Shown here: positions 18,177-26,188 of the stretch, in pieces
Position numbering within the stretch: position 1 is the stretch's first letter
Layout: each line of letters opens with the position of its first letter
Assembly: GCF_900009265.2 (NCBI RefSeq)
Contig: NZ_LR734998.1
Span: 16,241 to 80,240 of the forward strand
Source: Planktothrix paucivesiculata PCC 9631
GTDB lineage: Bacteria; Cyanobacteriota; Cyanobacteriia; Cyanobacteriales; Microcoleaceae
Direction of reading: 5' to 3'
DNA: 64,000 bases
Program-made: the position numbers and the translations under genes
Notes under the pieces: model-generated
What the model saw: only the letters and a program-made list of their open reading frames with translations
The model's database searches: none
Told to the model about the DNA's origin: nothing

Positions 18177-18180
18177 CTAA
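16951..18180 (+). CDS. tnpB: TnpB, RNA-guided nuclease of IS200/IS605 family
   Basis: This 409-residue TnpB is the transposon-encoded ancestor-type relative of Cas12. Family members cleave DNA next to a short motif, using an omega RNA from the element's right end as guide. The RuvC residues are all present: Asp189 in IGLDVG, Glu272 in VVYEDLSV and Asp351 in HRDTNAAINI. The zinc ribbon is present as Cys324, Cys327, Cys342 and Cys344/346. The N-terminus (about 1-180) is the usual recognition part. The start is ATG 16951 with AAAGGAG eight bases upstream. The C-terminal 40 residues after the RuvC Asp are poorly structured and overlap the element's right end, as usual. No tnpA is nearby, so mobility would need a transposase elsewhere. 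Confidence 0.93.
   Translation: MIVLEFKVKGKPHQYKAIDQAIRTTQFIRNKAIRYWMDNSRELKVDKFALNKYSTTLRKEFPFVADLNSMAVQSAAERGWTAIGRFYDNCKKRISGKKGYPKFQKDCRSVEYKTSGWKLHPTKRQITFTDKNGIGKVKLLGKWDLHTYNTKDIKRVRLIRRADGYYAQFCLNITVADVQPKTGKEIGLDVGIESFYTDSNGYQETNPKFLRKAEQSIKQSQRQIYKKVKGSSGRRKARKVYAKKHLKVSRQRNEHAKRIARNVCTSNDVVVYEDLSVRNLVKNHCLAKSISDASWYLFRKWIEYFAAKFNKLAIPVAPHYTSQKCSNCGVIVKKSLSTRTHICNCGCELHRDTNAAINILNLGKQTRDGQSRSNANGLETSTLLGETLAEQVSRLKLESSLSSDGESVN
18030..18176 (+). ncRNA. Predicted omega RNA of TnpB (3' end of element)
   Basis: In known TnpB systems the guide RNA scaffold overlaps the 3' end of tnpB and ends at the right end, with the guide taken from flanking DNA. Here the last part of tnpB reaches the right-end hairpin (around 18153-18162), and the same hairpin shape is kept in the decayed relative at 55236-55260. 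The 5' limit is a guess. This is inference from family behaviour, not from a visible RNA signal. Confidence 0.35.
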
Positions 18181-18196
18181 ATATTGGTAAAATCTG

Positions 18197-21100
18197 TTAG
18201 ATCTGATTAAAATACTGTTCAATATGAACTTTCAGAATTTCTAAGTTTAGTTTAATGCTCTGAAATAATTCGGAACAGAGGGTAATATTCTGCTGTTCTA
18301 CGGCATCTTCTAGTTGATAGGCGAGTTGAGAAATCATTGTTGCCCCCACATTACCACTAGAACCCTTGAGCCGATGGGCATATTGGTGTAGGACTGTGAA
18401 ATTCTGGCAGGCGATCGCTTCTTGAATTTCCATAAAATCCTGTTCGCTTCGGTCTATATAAACCTTTAATAGCTTTTGTTGAAACTCTTTTTTACCTCCC
18501 GAAATTCTTTGGAGTCGTTCTATATTTAAGGGATAATTTTCAGAGGAGAATGTTGCCATTGGAGCCGCTGTGAATAAGGAAGGGAGAGAAATGTCAGACT
18601 TGTGATTTTCTTGATGAATAATATAAGTCCATTTCATTAAAGTTGCCGCTAATTCCTCCTCTTGGACGGGTTTACTCAGATAATCGTCCATTCCAGCCGC
18701 TAAACATTTTTCCCGATCGGTGGGTAGGGCATGGGCGGTAAGGGCGATAATAATGGTATGGTGATCAGTTTCTTGTTGTCGGATTTTTTGAGTAGTGGCA
18801 TAACCATCTAATTGGGGCATCTGACAATCCATAAACACAATATCATATTGTTTTTGATGCAAAATCTCTAGGGCTTCCAGACCATTATTCGCTAGATCGG
18901 CTTCATATCCCAAGAGACTCAGTTGATTTAAAATCACTTCTTGATTAATTAGATGATCTTCAGCTAAAAGAATCCTTAACTGGGGTTTAGATGGGGTTAA
19001 GAATTTGTCATCCCAGACAATTCTAGCTTGAGATTGTTGTTGGATATTCGATGAAATCTGGATCGCCATGGTTTTTAAGATCGCATCAAATAAACGAGAA
19101 GCCCTAACAGGTTTAATTAAATAACTGGCTATACCTTTATCTAATAGGTTTTCGGCTTTATCTCGGTGATTGTTCCGGGTCATTAAGACTAATTTTGTTG
19201 AGGATAAATTGTGATCTTTTTGGATAATATCAGTAATATTATTTGAATAAAAAGTTAATAATTTTTGATCGAAAATCGCGATATCATAGGGTTTTCCCAG
19301 GGTTCCTGCTTGGCCCAATAAAGTTAATGCTGATTCTGTATCCATGGCTTCATCTAACTCTATTCCCCAGGATTGAGTTAAAAAACGAATCGATTGACGA
19401 ACTGCACTACTGCGATCAGCAACTAATAATTTTAAATTGATTAAACTAGGGGGGACAACTCGAGTAGGTTTGGTTTCTCCGATTAAAAATTGAGCGGTAA
19501 ACCAAAATATTGATCCTTTACCGACTCTACTTTCAACCCCAATCTCACCGCCCATTAAATCAACTAATTGTTTAGAAATGACTAACCCTAATCCTGTCCC
19601 TCCATACTGACGGGTGGTGGAAGCATCCAATTGGGAAAAACACTGGAAAAGCTTATCTTTTTCTTCCGCAGCAATCCCAATACCAGTATCGGAAATTTCA
19701 AACCGTAATCGGGTTGTATGGGACGTATGAGAAAGTTGATTCACCCGGACGACGATTTCTCCGGCGGGGGTGAATTTAATCCCATTTCCTAATAAGTTTA
19801 ATAGAATTTGGCGTAAACGACCCGGATCTCCGCGTAACTGACGGGGTACATTAGTATCAACAATAATAGCGAGTTCTAATCTTTTTTCTTCTGCCTGAGT
19901 TGCCACCCAATCAACAACGGTTTCTAAACAATTTTCCAAATCAAAATCTAGTGTTTCTAGTTTGACTTCGATCGCTTCTAATTTAGAAAAGTCAAGAATA
20001 TCATTAATAATTGCCAATAAATGTTCCGCACTCATGCGAATTCCGTTAACAAAATTATGTTGTTTGGGAGTTAATTCGGTTTTTAATAATAATCCTGCCA
20101 TCCCTAAAACTCCATTCATAGGAGTGCGGATTTCATGACTCATATTGGCCAGAAATTGAGACTTAATCCGGGCATTCTCTAAGGCGGCTTCCCGAGCTTC
20201 TACTAATTCATCAATTCGATCTGCTGCAATCACCACACCCCCAATTTGTTGATTGGATTCATACCAAGGATGAATCGCCCAGCGAATAATACTTTTTTTA
20301 CCATTGGCATCATAAAATATATCTTCAGAATTGGAAATAATCTTTCCTTTTAATCCTTTTTTAAAGGCTTTTTTCCAAGTGTAAGGCATTTGAGGAAACA
20401 CTTTTGAATCAGACTGTTTAAGGGAAGAAAGTTGTTGTTTTAATCGGACTAAACCAAAATCGGATAACCATTTATCACTGTAGGCAATATAGCTCATTTC
20501 TCGATTAAACATGGCCATGGCTACGGGAGCATGGGTAATAATTTGTCTGAGTTGTTGACTTTCTCTTTCGATCGCATCTTCTACTTGTTTGCGTTCTGTA
20601 ATATCTCGACCGGTTCCATACATTAATCCAGTCTGGGCAACTCTAACACAATTCCAAGCAATCCATTTATAGGAATTATCTTGACAACGAAGTTGGGTTT
20701 CAAAGGAAAAGATCAGAGCTTCTTGAGTATTTTCTTCACTAATAGATTGTTCAACGGAACTTAAATGATCGGGATGAACTAGGGAGGTAAAGCAGGTTTT
20801 TTGGAGTTGTTGGGGAGTAAAACCCAGAATTTTTTCTACGGAGGGACTTACCCGTTTAAATAGTAAATTTCGATCAACAATAATTAGCATATCAACGGAT
20901 AATTCAAAAAAGCGATCGCGTTCTAACTCTAATTGTTTGCGATCGGTAATATCTTCAATCACCGCAATACCATAGCGTTTTTCCTCCCTTTGATAATAGG
21001 GAGATTTATCTAACCATGATCCTAGGGAAACTGTTAAATTAATCCAGACAATTGAGCCATTTTTATGAATATAACGTTTCTCGATTGAATAACTGGAAAT

Positions 21101-22018
21101 TTCTTGATTAATCAGGTTTTTAAATAACAATAAATCTTTATTAATATCCTCGGGATGGGTCAGATCGGTTAACCTATATCTTAATAGTTTTTCTCGGGGA
21201 TAACCCAAAATATCACATAATTTTTGATTGACTTTTAGCCATTTTTGGGATATGGAAATATGACCTATGCCCACAGCAGCTTGTTCAAAGGTATCTCTAA
21301 ATAGCTTTTCTTGGGCATGGGTTTGGGCTATTTGCAAGGCTAACTGTTGATCTAATTTTTGCATTAAATATCTGGCGAAAATAGATCCTAAAATTCCTAG
21401 TCCGGTTACGGCAAACATGGATAGCCATGTTAATTGAATCTGATCATTTTGATTCTTTCTACGTTCCTCAATACTCAGTTCTTCTTCGTCAATTAATTGA
21501 TAAATCTCCTGGCGAGTAATCTGCATTTGTTCCCCCATCTCCAGTAAAAGATTTTGTGAATTTGCTGACTGCTGGGGGGATTTAACTGGAGATTTGATTG
21601 TATTTAAGTATACTTTAAAAAGTGCATTAGATTTATCAATAGACGTTTGCAGAGTTTTTAGTTTTTGAATTGTATTCGGATTATCTTTGGCTAAATCTCT
21701 CATTTCATTCAAGGAAATAAGTAGATTTTTAGTTGCTTTTTCGTGACTGTCTAAATATTTTTTTTGACCCGTTAACCCATAATCTTTGACAACAACTTCT
21801 GTGGTCAAAACTTGCGTTAGCAATTCTTGAGCTTGGTTTTTGACAAGATAGGTATGGTAAACTCTGTCTCTAGCTTCTTGTGCTTGGTATTGAAATGTGG
21901 CTGCGATCGCTAGACCAATGATTAAACTAGATATGGGAATCACAGCAATCAGACTGGCGCGATGACGTTGGATAAACCTTAGCCACTTCGGTAAGGAATC
22001 GGTAAAATCTGTATTCAT
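18197..22018 (-). CDS. CHASE3-PAS hybrid kinase with two receivers and HPt
   Basis: This is a 1273-residue membrane phosphorelay protein that carries the whole relay in one chain. Rough order: first helix (23-43), CHASE3 extracytoplasmic domain (to about 200; contains [18 protein letters not shown]), second helix, three PAS domains (about 238-610), HisKA with [15 protein letters not shown], ATPase domain ([22 protein letters not shown]), first receiver (about 860-985), second receiver (about 1015-1135; [15 protein letters not shown]) and HPt with His1215 in HRLKGSSGN. The first receiver keeps an Asp ([10 protein letters not shown]) and Lys (LIKPVR) but lacks the usual MPxMDG, so it is divergent. 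The layout resembles BarA/ArcB-type kinases. No partner regulator is adjacent and the signal is unknown. Confidence 0.95.
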   Translation of the reverse strand: MNTDFTDSLPKWLRFIQRHRASLIAVIPISSLIIGLAIAATFQYQAQEARDRVYHTYLVKNQAQELLTQVLTTEVVVKDYGLTGQKKYLDSHEKATKNLLISLNEMRDLAKDNPNTIQKLKTLQTSIDKSNALFKVYLNTIKSPVKSPQQSANSQNLLLEMGEQMQITRQEIYQLIDEEELSIEERRKNQNDQIQLTWLSMFAVTGLGILGSIFARYLMQKLDQQLALQIAQTHAQEKLFRDTFEQAAVGIGHISISQKWLKVNQKLCDILGYPREKLLRYRLTDLTHPEDINKDLLLFKNLINQEISSYSIEKRYIHKNGSIVWINLTVSLGSWLDKSPYYQREEKRYGIAVIEDITDRKQLELERDRFFELSVDMLIIVDRNLLFKRVSPSVEKILGFTPQQLQKTCFTSLVHPDHLSSVEQSISEENTQEALIFSFETQLRCQDNSYKWIAWNCVRVAQTGLMYGTGRDITERKQVEDAIERESQQLRQIITHAPVAMAMFNREMSYIAYSDKWLSDFGLVRLKQQLSSLKQSDSKVFPQMPYTWKKAFKKGLKGKIISNSEDIFYDANGKKSIIRWAIHPWYESNQQIGGVVIAADRIDELVEAREAALENARIKSQFLANMSHEIRTPMNGVLGMAGLLLKTELTPKQHNFVNGIRMSAEHLLAIINDILDFSKLEAIEVKLETLDFDLENCLETVVDWVATQAEEKRLELAIIVDTNVPRQLRGDPGRLRQILLNLLGNGIKFTPAGEIVVRVNQLSHTSHTTRLRFEISDTGIGIAAEEKDKLFQCFSQLDASTTRQYGGTGLGLVISKQLVDLMGGEIGVESRVGKGSIFWFTAQFLIGETKPTRVVPPSLINLKLLVADRSSAVRQSIRFLTQSWGIELDEAMDTESALTLLGQAGTLGKPYDIAIFDQKLLTFYSNNITDIIQKDHNLSSTKLVLMTRNNHRDKAENLLDKGIASYLIKPVRASRLFDAILKTMAIQISSNIQQQSQARIVWDDKFLTPSKPQLRILLAEDHLINQEVILNQLSLLGYEADLANNGLEALEILHQKQYDIVFMDCQMPQLDGYATTQKIRQQETDHHTIIIALTAHALPTDREKCLAAGMDDYLSKPVQEEELAATLMKWTYIIHQENHKSDISLPSLFTAAPMATFSSENYPLNIERLQRISGGKKEFQQKLLKVYIDRSEQDFMEIQEAIACQNFTVLHQYAHRLKGSSGNVGATMISQLAYQLEDAVEQQNITLCSELFQSIKLNLEILKVHIEQYFNQI

Positions 22019-22386
22019 ATCTCCATCTTAAAGCAAGCCGTTAAACCAGAACACCGACATCTAACCGTTTCAATAAGTTAATCAACCCATAACAACATCT
22101 ACAAAAACACCGATCTGAAGCGAGATCGGTGCATTGGGGGTGTTATGCCCCCTACCATAACAGATGAACACTCCGCTTTGAGGGGAACCTTGTGCTAGTT
22201 CTAAAATTGTCACAAGAATCAAATTCTCTAAGAGTTTGATTAATTCAGGTTCAAAAAACAGAGAAGATTAAGTTTAAGAGTTGTATAATAATACAACATT
22301 TGTAAAAAAAATTGATCGCCAATAGCCTAAGTCCTTCTTTTGAGGCAATTGGGTTATCTATTGTTTAATTCTGATTGAATCACCCT
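22019..22386. other. 368-bp divergent intergenic region with two hairpins
   Basis: This region separates a leftward kinase from a rightward glycosyltransferase. It holds a perfect 9-bp-arm hairpin (CACCGATCT at 22108, complement ending 22131) and a second 7-bp-arm hairpin (TGTTATG, 22140-22146, pairing with CATAACA ending near 22162). A palindrome at 22280-22297 is listed separately. Neither hairpin is followed by a T run, so they do not look like terminators. A small RNA or a degenerate mobile repeat is possible. No coding frame is apparent. Confidence 0.4.
22280..22297 (+). promoter_or_regulatory. Operator-like palindrome containing a -10 hexamer
   Basis: GTTGTATAATAATACAAC is a perfect inverted repeat with 7-base arms around AATA, and includes TATAAT. 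It lies 90 bp before the glycosyltransferase start. Overlap of a symmetric site with a -10 box would suit a repressor, but I see no good -35 box. Confidence 0.4.
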
Positions 22387-23601
22387 ATGAATATTTTAAT
22401 CATCTCCTCTACATTTCCCTATCCACCCAGTCGAGGAGGAACGGAGATTAGAACGTTTAACTTGCTCAAATATCTTCATTCTCGCCATCATGTTACTTTG
22501 ATTACCCAAAGACATTCGGGGGTTAGTGATCAGGATGTAGAAGAATTGCGTCAATGGGTGAGTCAACTGGTGGTGTTTCCCCTGCCTCCCGAACCTCCGA
22601 CTGGGGCTGTGGCTAAAGTCGGTCGGTTTATTAATTCCCTGGTCAAAAGTACCCCTCCTAATGTCCTTTATCGATATTCCCAAGAAATGCAAACTTGGAT
22701 CGATCAAGCCGTTGAACAGGGCAAAGTTGATGTGATTACTTGCGAACATAGTGTTAATGAAATTTATATTCGACCGTCCTATTTAAAGCAGGTTCATACC
22801 GTTGTTAATATTCATAGTTCCGTTGTCGGTTGGACTCGTAATCATTTAGAAATGGGGGCTTCTCCCCATCCCCAACGCGATCGGATTTATTTACAATTAC
22901 TCCTAGAACGCTATGAAAAACGTTATGCGGCTAAATTTCATGATTTAGTTGTCACCACCGAAGATGATGAAAAACAGTTTCGCCAATTTCAACCCCAGGG
23001 AGAAATTCATGTGGTTGCGAATGGGGTGGATTTAGAATTATTTCCCATGCGATCGCTTGATCCCAATAATCATAACCTGGTATTCGTCGGGGCCATGGAC
23101 GCCTCCCATAATATCGACGCCGCCAGATTTTTCAGTCTCGAGGTCTTACCCATCCTGCAAAATTCCTATCCCGATACCACCTTTACCATTATCGGCGCCC
23201 GACCCGTTCCCGAAGTTCTACAATTAGCGAAGCATCCCGGTGTAATCGTCACGGGGGGAGTTCCCAAGGTCGTCGATTATTTACATCAGGGTACGGTCTG
23301 TGTCACGCCCCTCCGCAGTGGCTACGGAATTAAAAATAAAACCCTGGAAGCCATGGCCGCCGGGGTTCCGGTGGTAGCCAGCGATCGCGGTTTAGAAGGA
23401 TTGGCCGTGGATGGGCCCCATGACCCCCATCGCGCCCTGCGCGCTAACACCGTGGCCGAATATGTAGAAACCATCAGCCGACTGTTTGAACATCCCCATC
23501 TGAGGGAAGAATTGTCGCAAAATGGGAGATTATTAATTGAAACTGAATATACTTGGGAACGAGCCGGTCAACTTTATGAACAAGTCTTACTGCGCCGTTA
23601 G
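22387..23601 (+). CDS. Glycosyltransferase, GT4 family
   Basis: This GT-B fold transferase of about 404 residues moves a sugar from a nucleotide donor to a glycan or lipid acceptor in the cytoplasm. The N-terminal domain begins MNILIISSTFPYPPSRGGTE, with the glycine-rich acceptor loop. The C-terminal domain shows VANGVDLELF, NLVFVGAMDASHNIDA, TFTIIGARPVPEV and the donor-binding KTLEAMAAGVPVVASDRGLE, where Glu contacts the sugar nucleotide. I chose ATG 22387, the normal family start; an in-frame TTG at 22375 is less likely. The next gene starts 25 bp downstream and may be co-transcribed. The substrate is unknown; surface polysaccharide is a reasonable guess. Confidence 0.9.
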   Translation: MNILIISSTFPYPPSRGGTEIRTFNLLKYLHSRHHVTLITQRHSGVSDQDVEELRQWVSQLVVFPLPPEPPTGAVAKVGRFINSLVKSTPPNVLYRYSQEMQTWIDQAVEQGKVDVITCEHSVNEIYIRPSYLKQVHTVVNIHSSVVGWTRNHLEMGASPHPQRDRIYLQLLLERYEKRYAAKFHDLVVTTEDDEKQFRQFQPQGEIHVVANGVDLELFPMRSLDPNNHNLVFVGAMDASHNIDAARFFSLEVLPILQNSYPDTTFTIIGARPVPEVLQLAKHPGVIVTGGVPKVVDYLHQGTVCVTPLRSGYGIKNKTLEAMAAGVPVVASDRGLEGLAVDGPHDPHRALRANTVAEYVETISRLFEHPHLREELSQNGRLLIETEYTWERAGQLYEQVLLRR

Positions 23602-23625
23602 AATCCTTCCATCCTATCAATCCCC

Positions 23626-25272
23626 ATGATGAATCCGTTAGAGACAGGTCATCAACCCTCGCCCAGAAAAAAGAGTCAACCCCAAAAACCTACGGCTAAA
23701 CCCGCTAAATCGGGGCAACAGCAGCGTCCAAATCGACGTTCCCAAACGACTGCTTTACCTGCGGGCAAAAAAACAGCCCCCCAAGCCCTGAAACCCAAAT
23801 CGTCCCAGCCCATCAGCCGATTCTGGAAAAAATGGATTGCCGATGGAGTGGCTTTTACCCTACTTTTTGGGGGTACGACCCTAATTGGGGGCTGTGCCTG
23901 GTTTAGTTATCAACTAATTGTTAATCCTGATATTGGGGTTTGGTTAAATCAATTGTTACCCAGTTGGACACAAATTCCCCTACAACGCCGAGACTCAATT
24001 GTTACCTTAGAGGAAATTAATCAAGCCCTCAAAACTGAAGGATTAAGGGTGGGAAAATCCCTAACTTTACCGATGGTTGATTCCGTTTCTAAAACGGTGA
24101 ATGAGCAAAAATCCGCATTCCCCCTTAACTCTTTATTTGTTAATGCCGACGGCGCTGTTCAACAGTCGAATGATTTATTAATTCCCATTATCAAAAGCCG
24201 TGAATCGAGTGTGACCCATCCCTGTGAAGGAGTATGCGAGGAAATTGTACAGGTGCGGGTTTATCAAGCGGTTAAAACCCCCTATCAGCGCCAGGGTAGC
24301 ACTCAATATTATCGGTTAATTCAGCAGCTAGAAACTAAGGGGCCAGCCGAATCTTTTGTGATTGCATCATTAATTGGAACCGAATCTAATCAACAGGGTT
24401 CTAATAAGCCCTTACCCTTAACTAGACTGACACAATTTAAAGGCAAAGTTCCTCAAGGGGGGGTCTGGTTTAGTGTCCATAGTGAGCGGATAATCGCAGA
24501 TAAAACCGTTCCCTATGGACAGATTCTGCATTACAATCCGAGTCATAATTATTTGAGTATGATGTTGGAATGGAAAAGTGCCGCCGGACAACAACCCATC
24601 TGGCAAGAAGTGACTGGAGGCAAAGATCCAGAATTATTAATTGAACAAACCATTGGGTTAGAGCCTCAGTTTAGTATTTATCAAGTCCAACCCTTGCAAT
24701 TTATTCCTAACCCGATTCAATTAACTGCGATTTCCTTAGATGAAACCTTTTTAGATGATTATAATTATCGACAGGCTTTAAGATTAGCCCGCAGTGGTTT
24801 ATGGTCACCAGCATTGGATTTAATTAAACCCTTGAAAAAAAATATAGTCTCTGGAAATAGTCCTAATTTGAAATGGTCAATGGCGGTTCAAGCCCAGTTA
24901 GATTTAATCGAATTTCATGCTAAAATTACTAAGGCTCAAGCGATCGCAGCTTGGGCAAGTCCCAGTCAACAGGTCTTAGCTAGTTTGATTGATGGACGCT
25001 GGAATGAAGCCCTAGAGTTCTTAAAAAATAGCCCAGGAAATCAACAGGAAATTGGCAATTTATTAAGATCAAATGGAGGAAGAATTAAAAATCGTTTGAA
25101 CGCAGCTTTATTAGAAAATCCTGAACAATTGGAATTAAAGACCTGGGGAACTTTAATGATTGCGGCGGAAAATGGTAGAAATCGAGCGATTACTTGGTTA
25201 GATGAACAACCCCAAACAGAGCAAAAAGACCGCCAAGAAATCCTAGAGTTATTATTAAAATCCATAGAATAA
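23626..25272 (+). CDS. Cyanobacterial membrane-anchored protein, unknown function
   Basis: This 548-residue protein has a basic, Pro/Gln/Lys-rich N-terminus (about 1-65), one membrane helix (VAFTLLFGGTTLIGGCAWFS, about 75-100) and a large domain on the far side. The N-terminus is positively charged, so the large domain is probably extracytoplasmic. After the helix there is an extended beta-rich region, then from about residue 380 helical segments that look like TPR-type repeats (YRQALRLARSGLWSPALDLI). The family seems cyanobacterial, but I know no function. It lies 25 bp after the glycosyltransferase, and a role in the cell envelope is plausible. Confidence 0.78.
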   Translation: MMNPLETGHQPSPRKKSQPQKPTAKPAKSGQQQRPNRRSQTTALPAGKKTAPQALKPKSSQPISRFWKKWIADGVAFTLLFGGTTLIGGCAWFSYQLIVNPDIGVWLNQLLPSWTQIPLQRRDSIVTLEEINQALKTEGLRVGKSLTLPMVDSVSKTVNEQKSAFPLNSLFVNADGAVQQSNDLLIPIIKSRESSVTHPCEGVCEEIVQVRVYQAVKTPYQRQGSTQYYRLIQQLETKGPAESFVIASLIGTESNQQGSNKPLPLTRLTQFKGKVPQGGVWFSVHSERIIADKTVPYGQILHYNPSHNYLSMMLEWKSAAGQQPIWQEVTGGKDPELLIEQTIGLEPQFSIYQVQPLQFIPNPIQLTAISLDETFLDDYNYRQALRLARSGLWSPALDLIKPLKKNIVSGNSPNLKWSMAVQAQLDLIEFHAKITKAQAIAAWASPSQQVLASLIDGRWNEALEFLKNSPGNQQEIGNLLRSNGGRIKNRLNAALLENPEQLELKTWGTLMIAAENGRNRAITWLDEQPQTEQKDRQEILELLLKSIE

Positions 25273-25326
25273 ATTCTATTCCATCAGATCATAACTTTTA
25301 ACTTATTTTATAGCCTATCTAAATTT

Positions 25327-26145
25327 ATGGGAGATCCAATTTCATCCCCATCTCAATTCGGTTTTTGGGAACATAAACGCCAGAAAGTCGCCTTTTATTT
25401 AGAAGATATTAATACTCCCATCGGAAAAACCGTTAATTTAACCTTAACCGGATTAATTTTAATCTCCTTAACCAGTTTTATCGCCCAAACCTATCCGATT
25501 TCTGATTTAGTTCATTCTCGGTTAGAATTGCTGGATTTTGTGATTTTAATTTGTTTTACAATTGAGTATTTAATTCGATTTTGGGCGGCTGATAATAAAA
25601 AAGAATTTCTATTCAATCCTTTATCTATTATTGATTTAGTTATTATTTTACAGGGTTATTTGAGATTTTTAAATATTAGTTATTTAAGAATATTTCGTTG
25701 GTTTAGAATCCTACGACTGATTCGATTTATTGATGTTAAAATCTCAATTTTTAGGATTAGAAGCGAAGATGGAGTCATTTTAGCTCGCATTATTTTTACC
25801 CTATTAACCATTATTTTTATCTTTTCCGGCTTAATTTATCAAGTCGAACATCCCGTTAACCCAGAGGTTTTTAAAACCTTCTTAGATGCGGTTTATTTTT
25901 CCGTCGTTACCATGACTACCGTAGGGTTTGGGGATGTCACTCCCATCTCAGATAAAGGAAGATTTTTAACCATCTTAATGATATTAACCGGAATTGCTTT
26001 AATTCCTTGGCAATTAGGGGATTTAATCAAACAATTACTCAAAACAACTAATCAAATAGAAACGATTTGTTCCGGGTGTGGGTGGTCAATTCATGACCAA
26101 GATGCGCGCTTTTGTAAACGCTGTGGCACTCAATTAAACCCTTAA
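25327..26145 (+). CDS. Voltage-gated potassium-type channel with C-terminal zinc ribbon
   Basis: This 272-residue six-helix ion channel has S1-S3 at about 35-120. The S4 voltage sensor LRIFRWFRILRLIRF carries Arg at every third position, and the S5-pore-S6 module has the potassium filter TVGFGD. Such channels are plasma-membrane tetramers. After S6 a short helix leads to a four-cysteine zinc ribbon (CSGCGW, then CKRCGTQLN), which replaces the cyclic-nucleotide or RCK domain found in many relatives. The ribbon may gate the channel or aid assembly, but this is inference. It starts 54 bp after the upstream gene, with no obvious functional link. Confidence 0.92.
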   Translation: MGDPISSPSQFGFWEHKRQKVAFYLEDINTPIGKTVNLTLTGLILISLTSFIAQTYPISDLVHSRLELLDFVILICFTIEYLIRFWAADNKKEFLFNPLSIIDLVIILQGYLRFLNISYLRIFRWFRILRLIRFIDVKISIFRIRSEDGVILARIIFTLLTIIFIFSGLIYQVEHPVNPEVFKTFLDAVYFSVVTMTTVGFGDVTPISDKGRFLTILMILTGIALIPWQLGDLIKQLLKTTNQIETICSGCGWSIHDQDARFCKRCGTQLNP

Positions 26146-26156
26146 TTCATGATTAC

Positions 26157-26176
26157 GTTGTTGCGCTTAAGCGCAA
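26157..26176. terminator. Palindrome between convergent genes (TTGCGCTTAAGCGCAA repeat)
   Basis: GTTGTTGCGCTTAAGCGCAA contains a perfect 16-base palindrome between the channel stop and the GH31 stop. The same unit forms the hairpin at 53465-53511, also between convergent genes, so it is an interspersed repeat that may serve as a terminator. There is no strong T run. Confidence 0.5.
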
Positions 26177-26188
26177 TCTTTACAAGGG

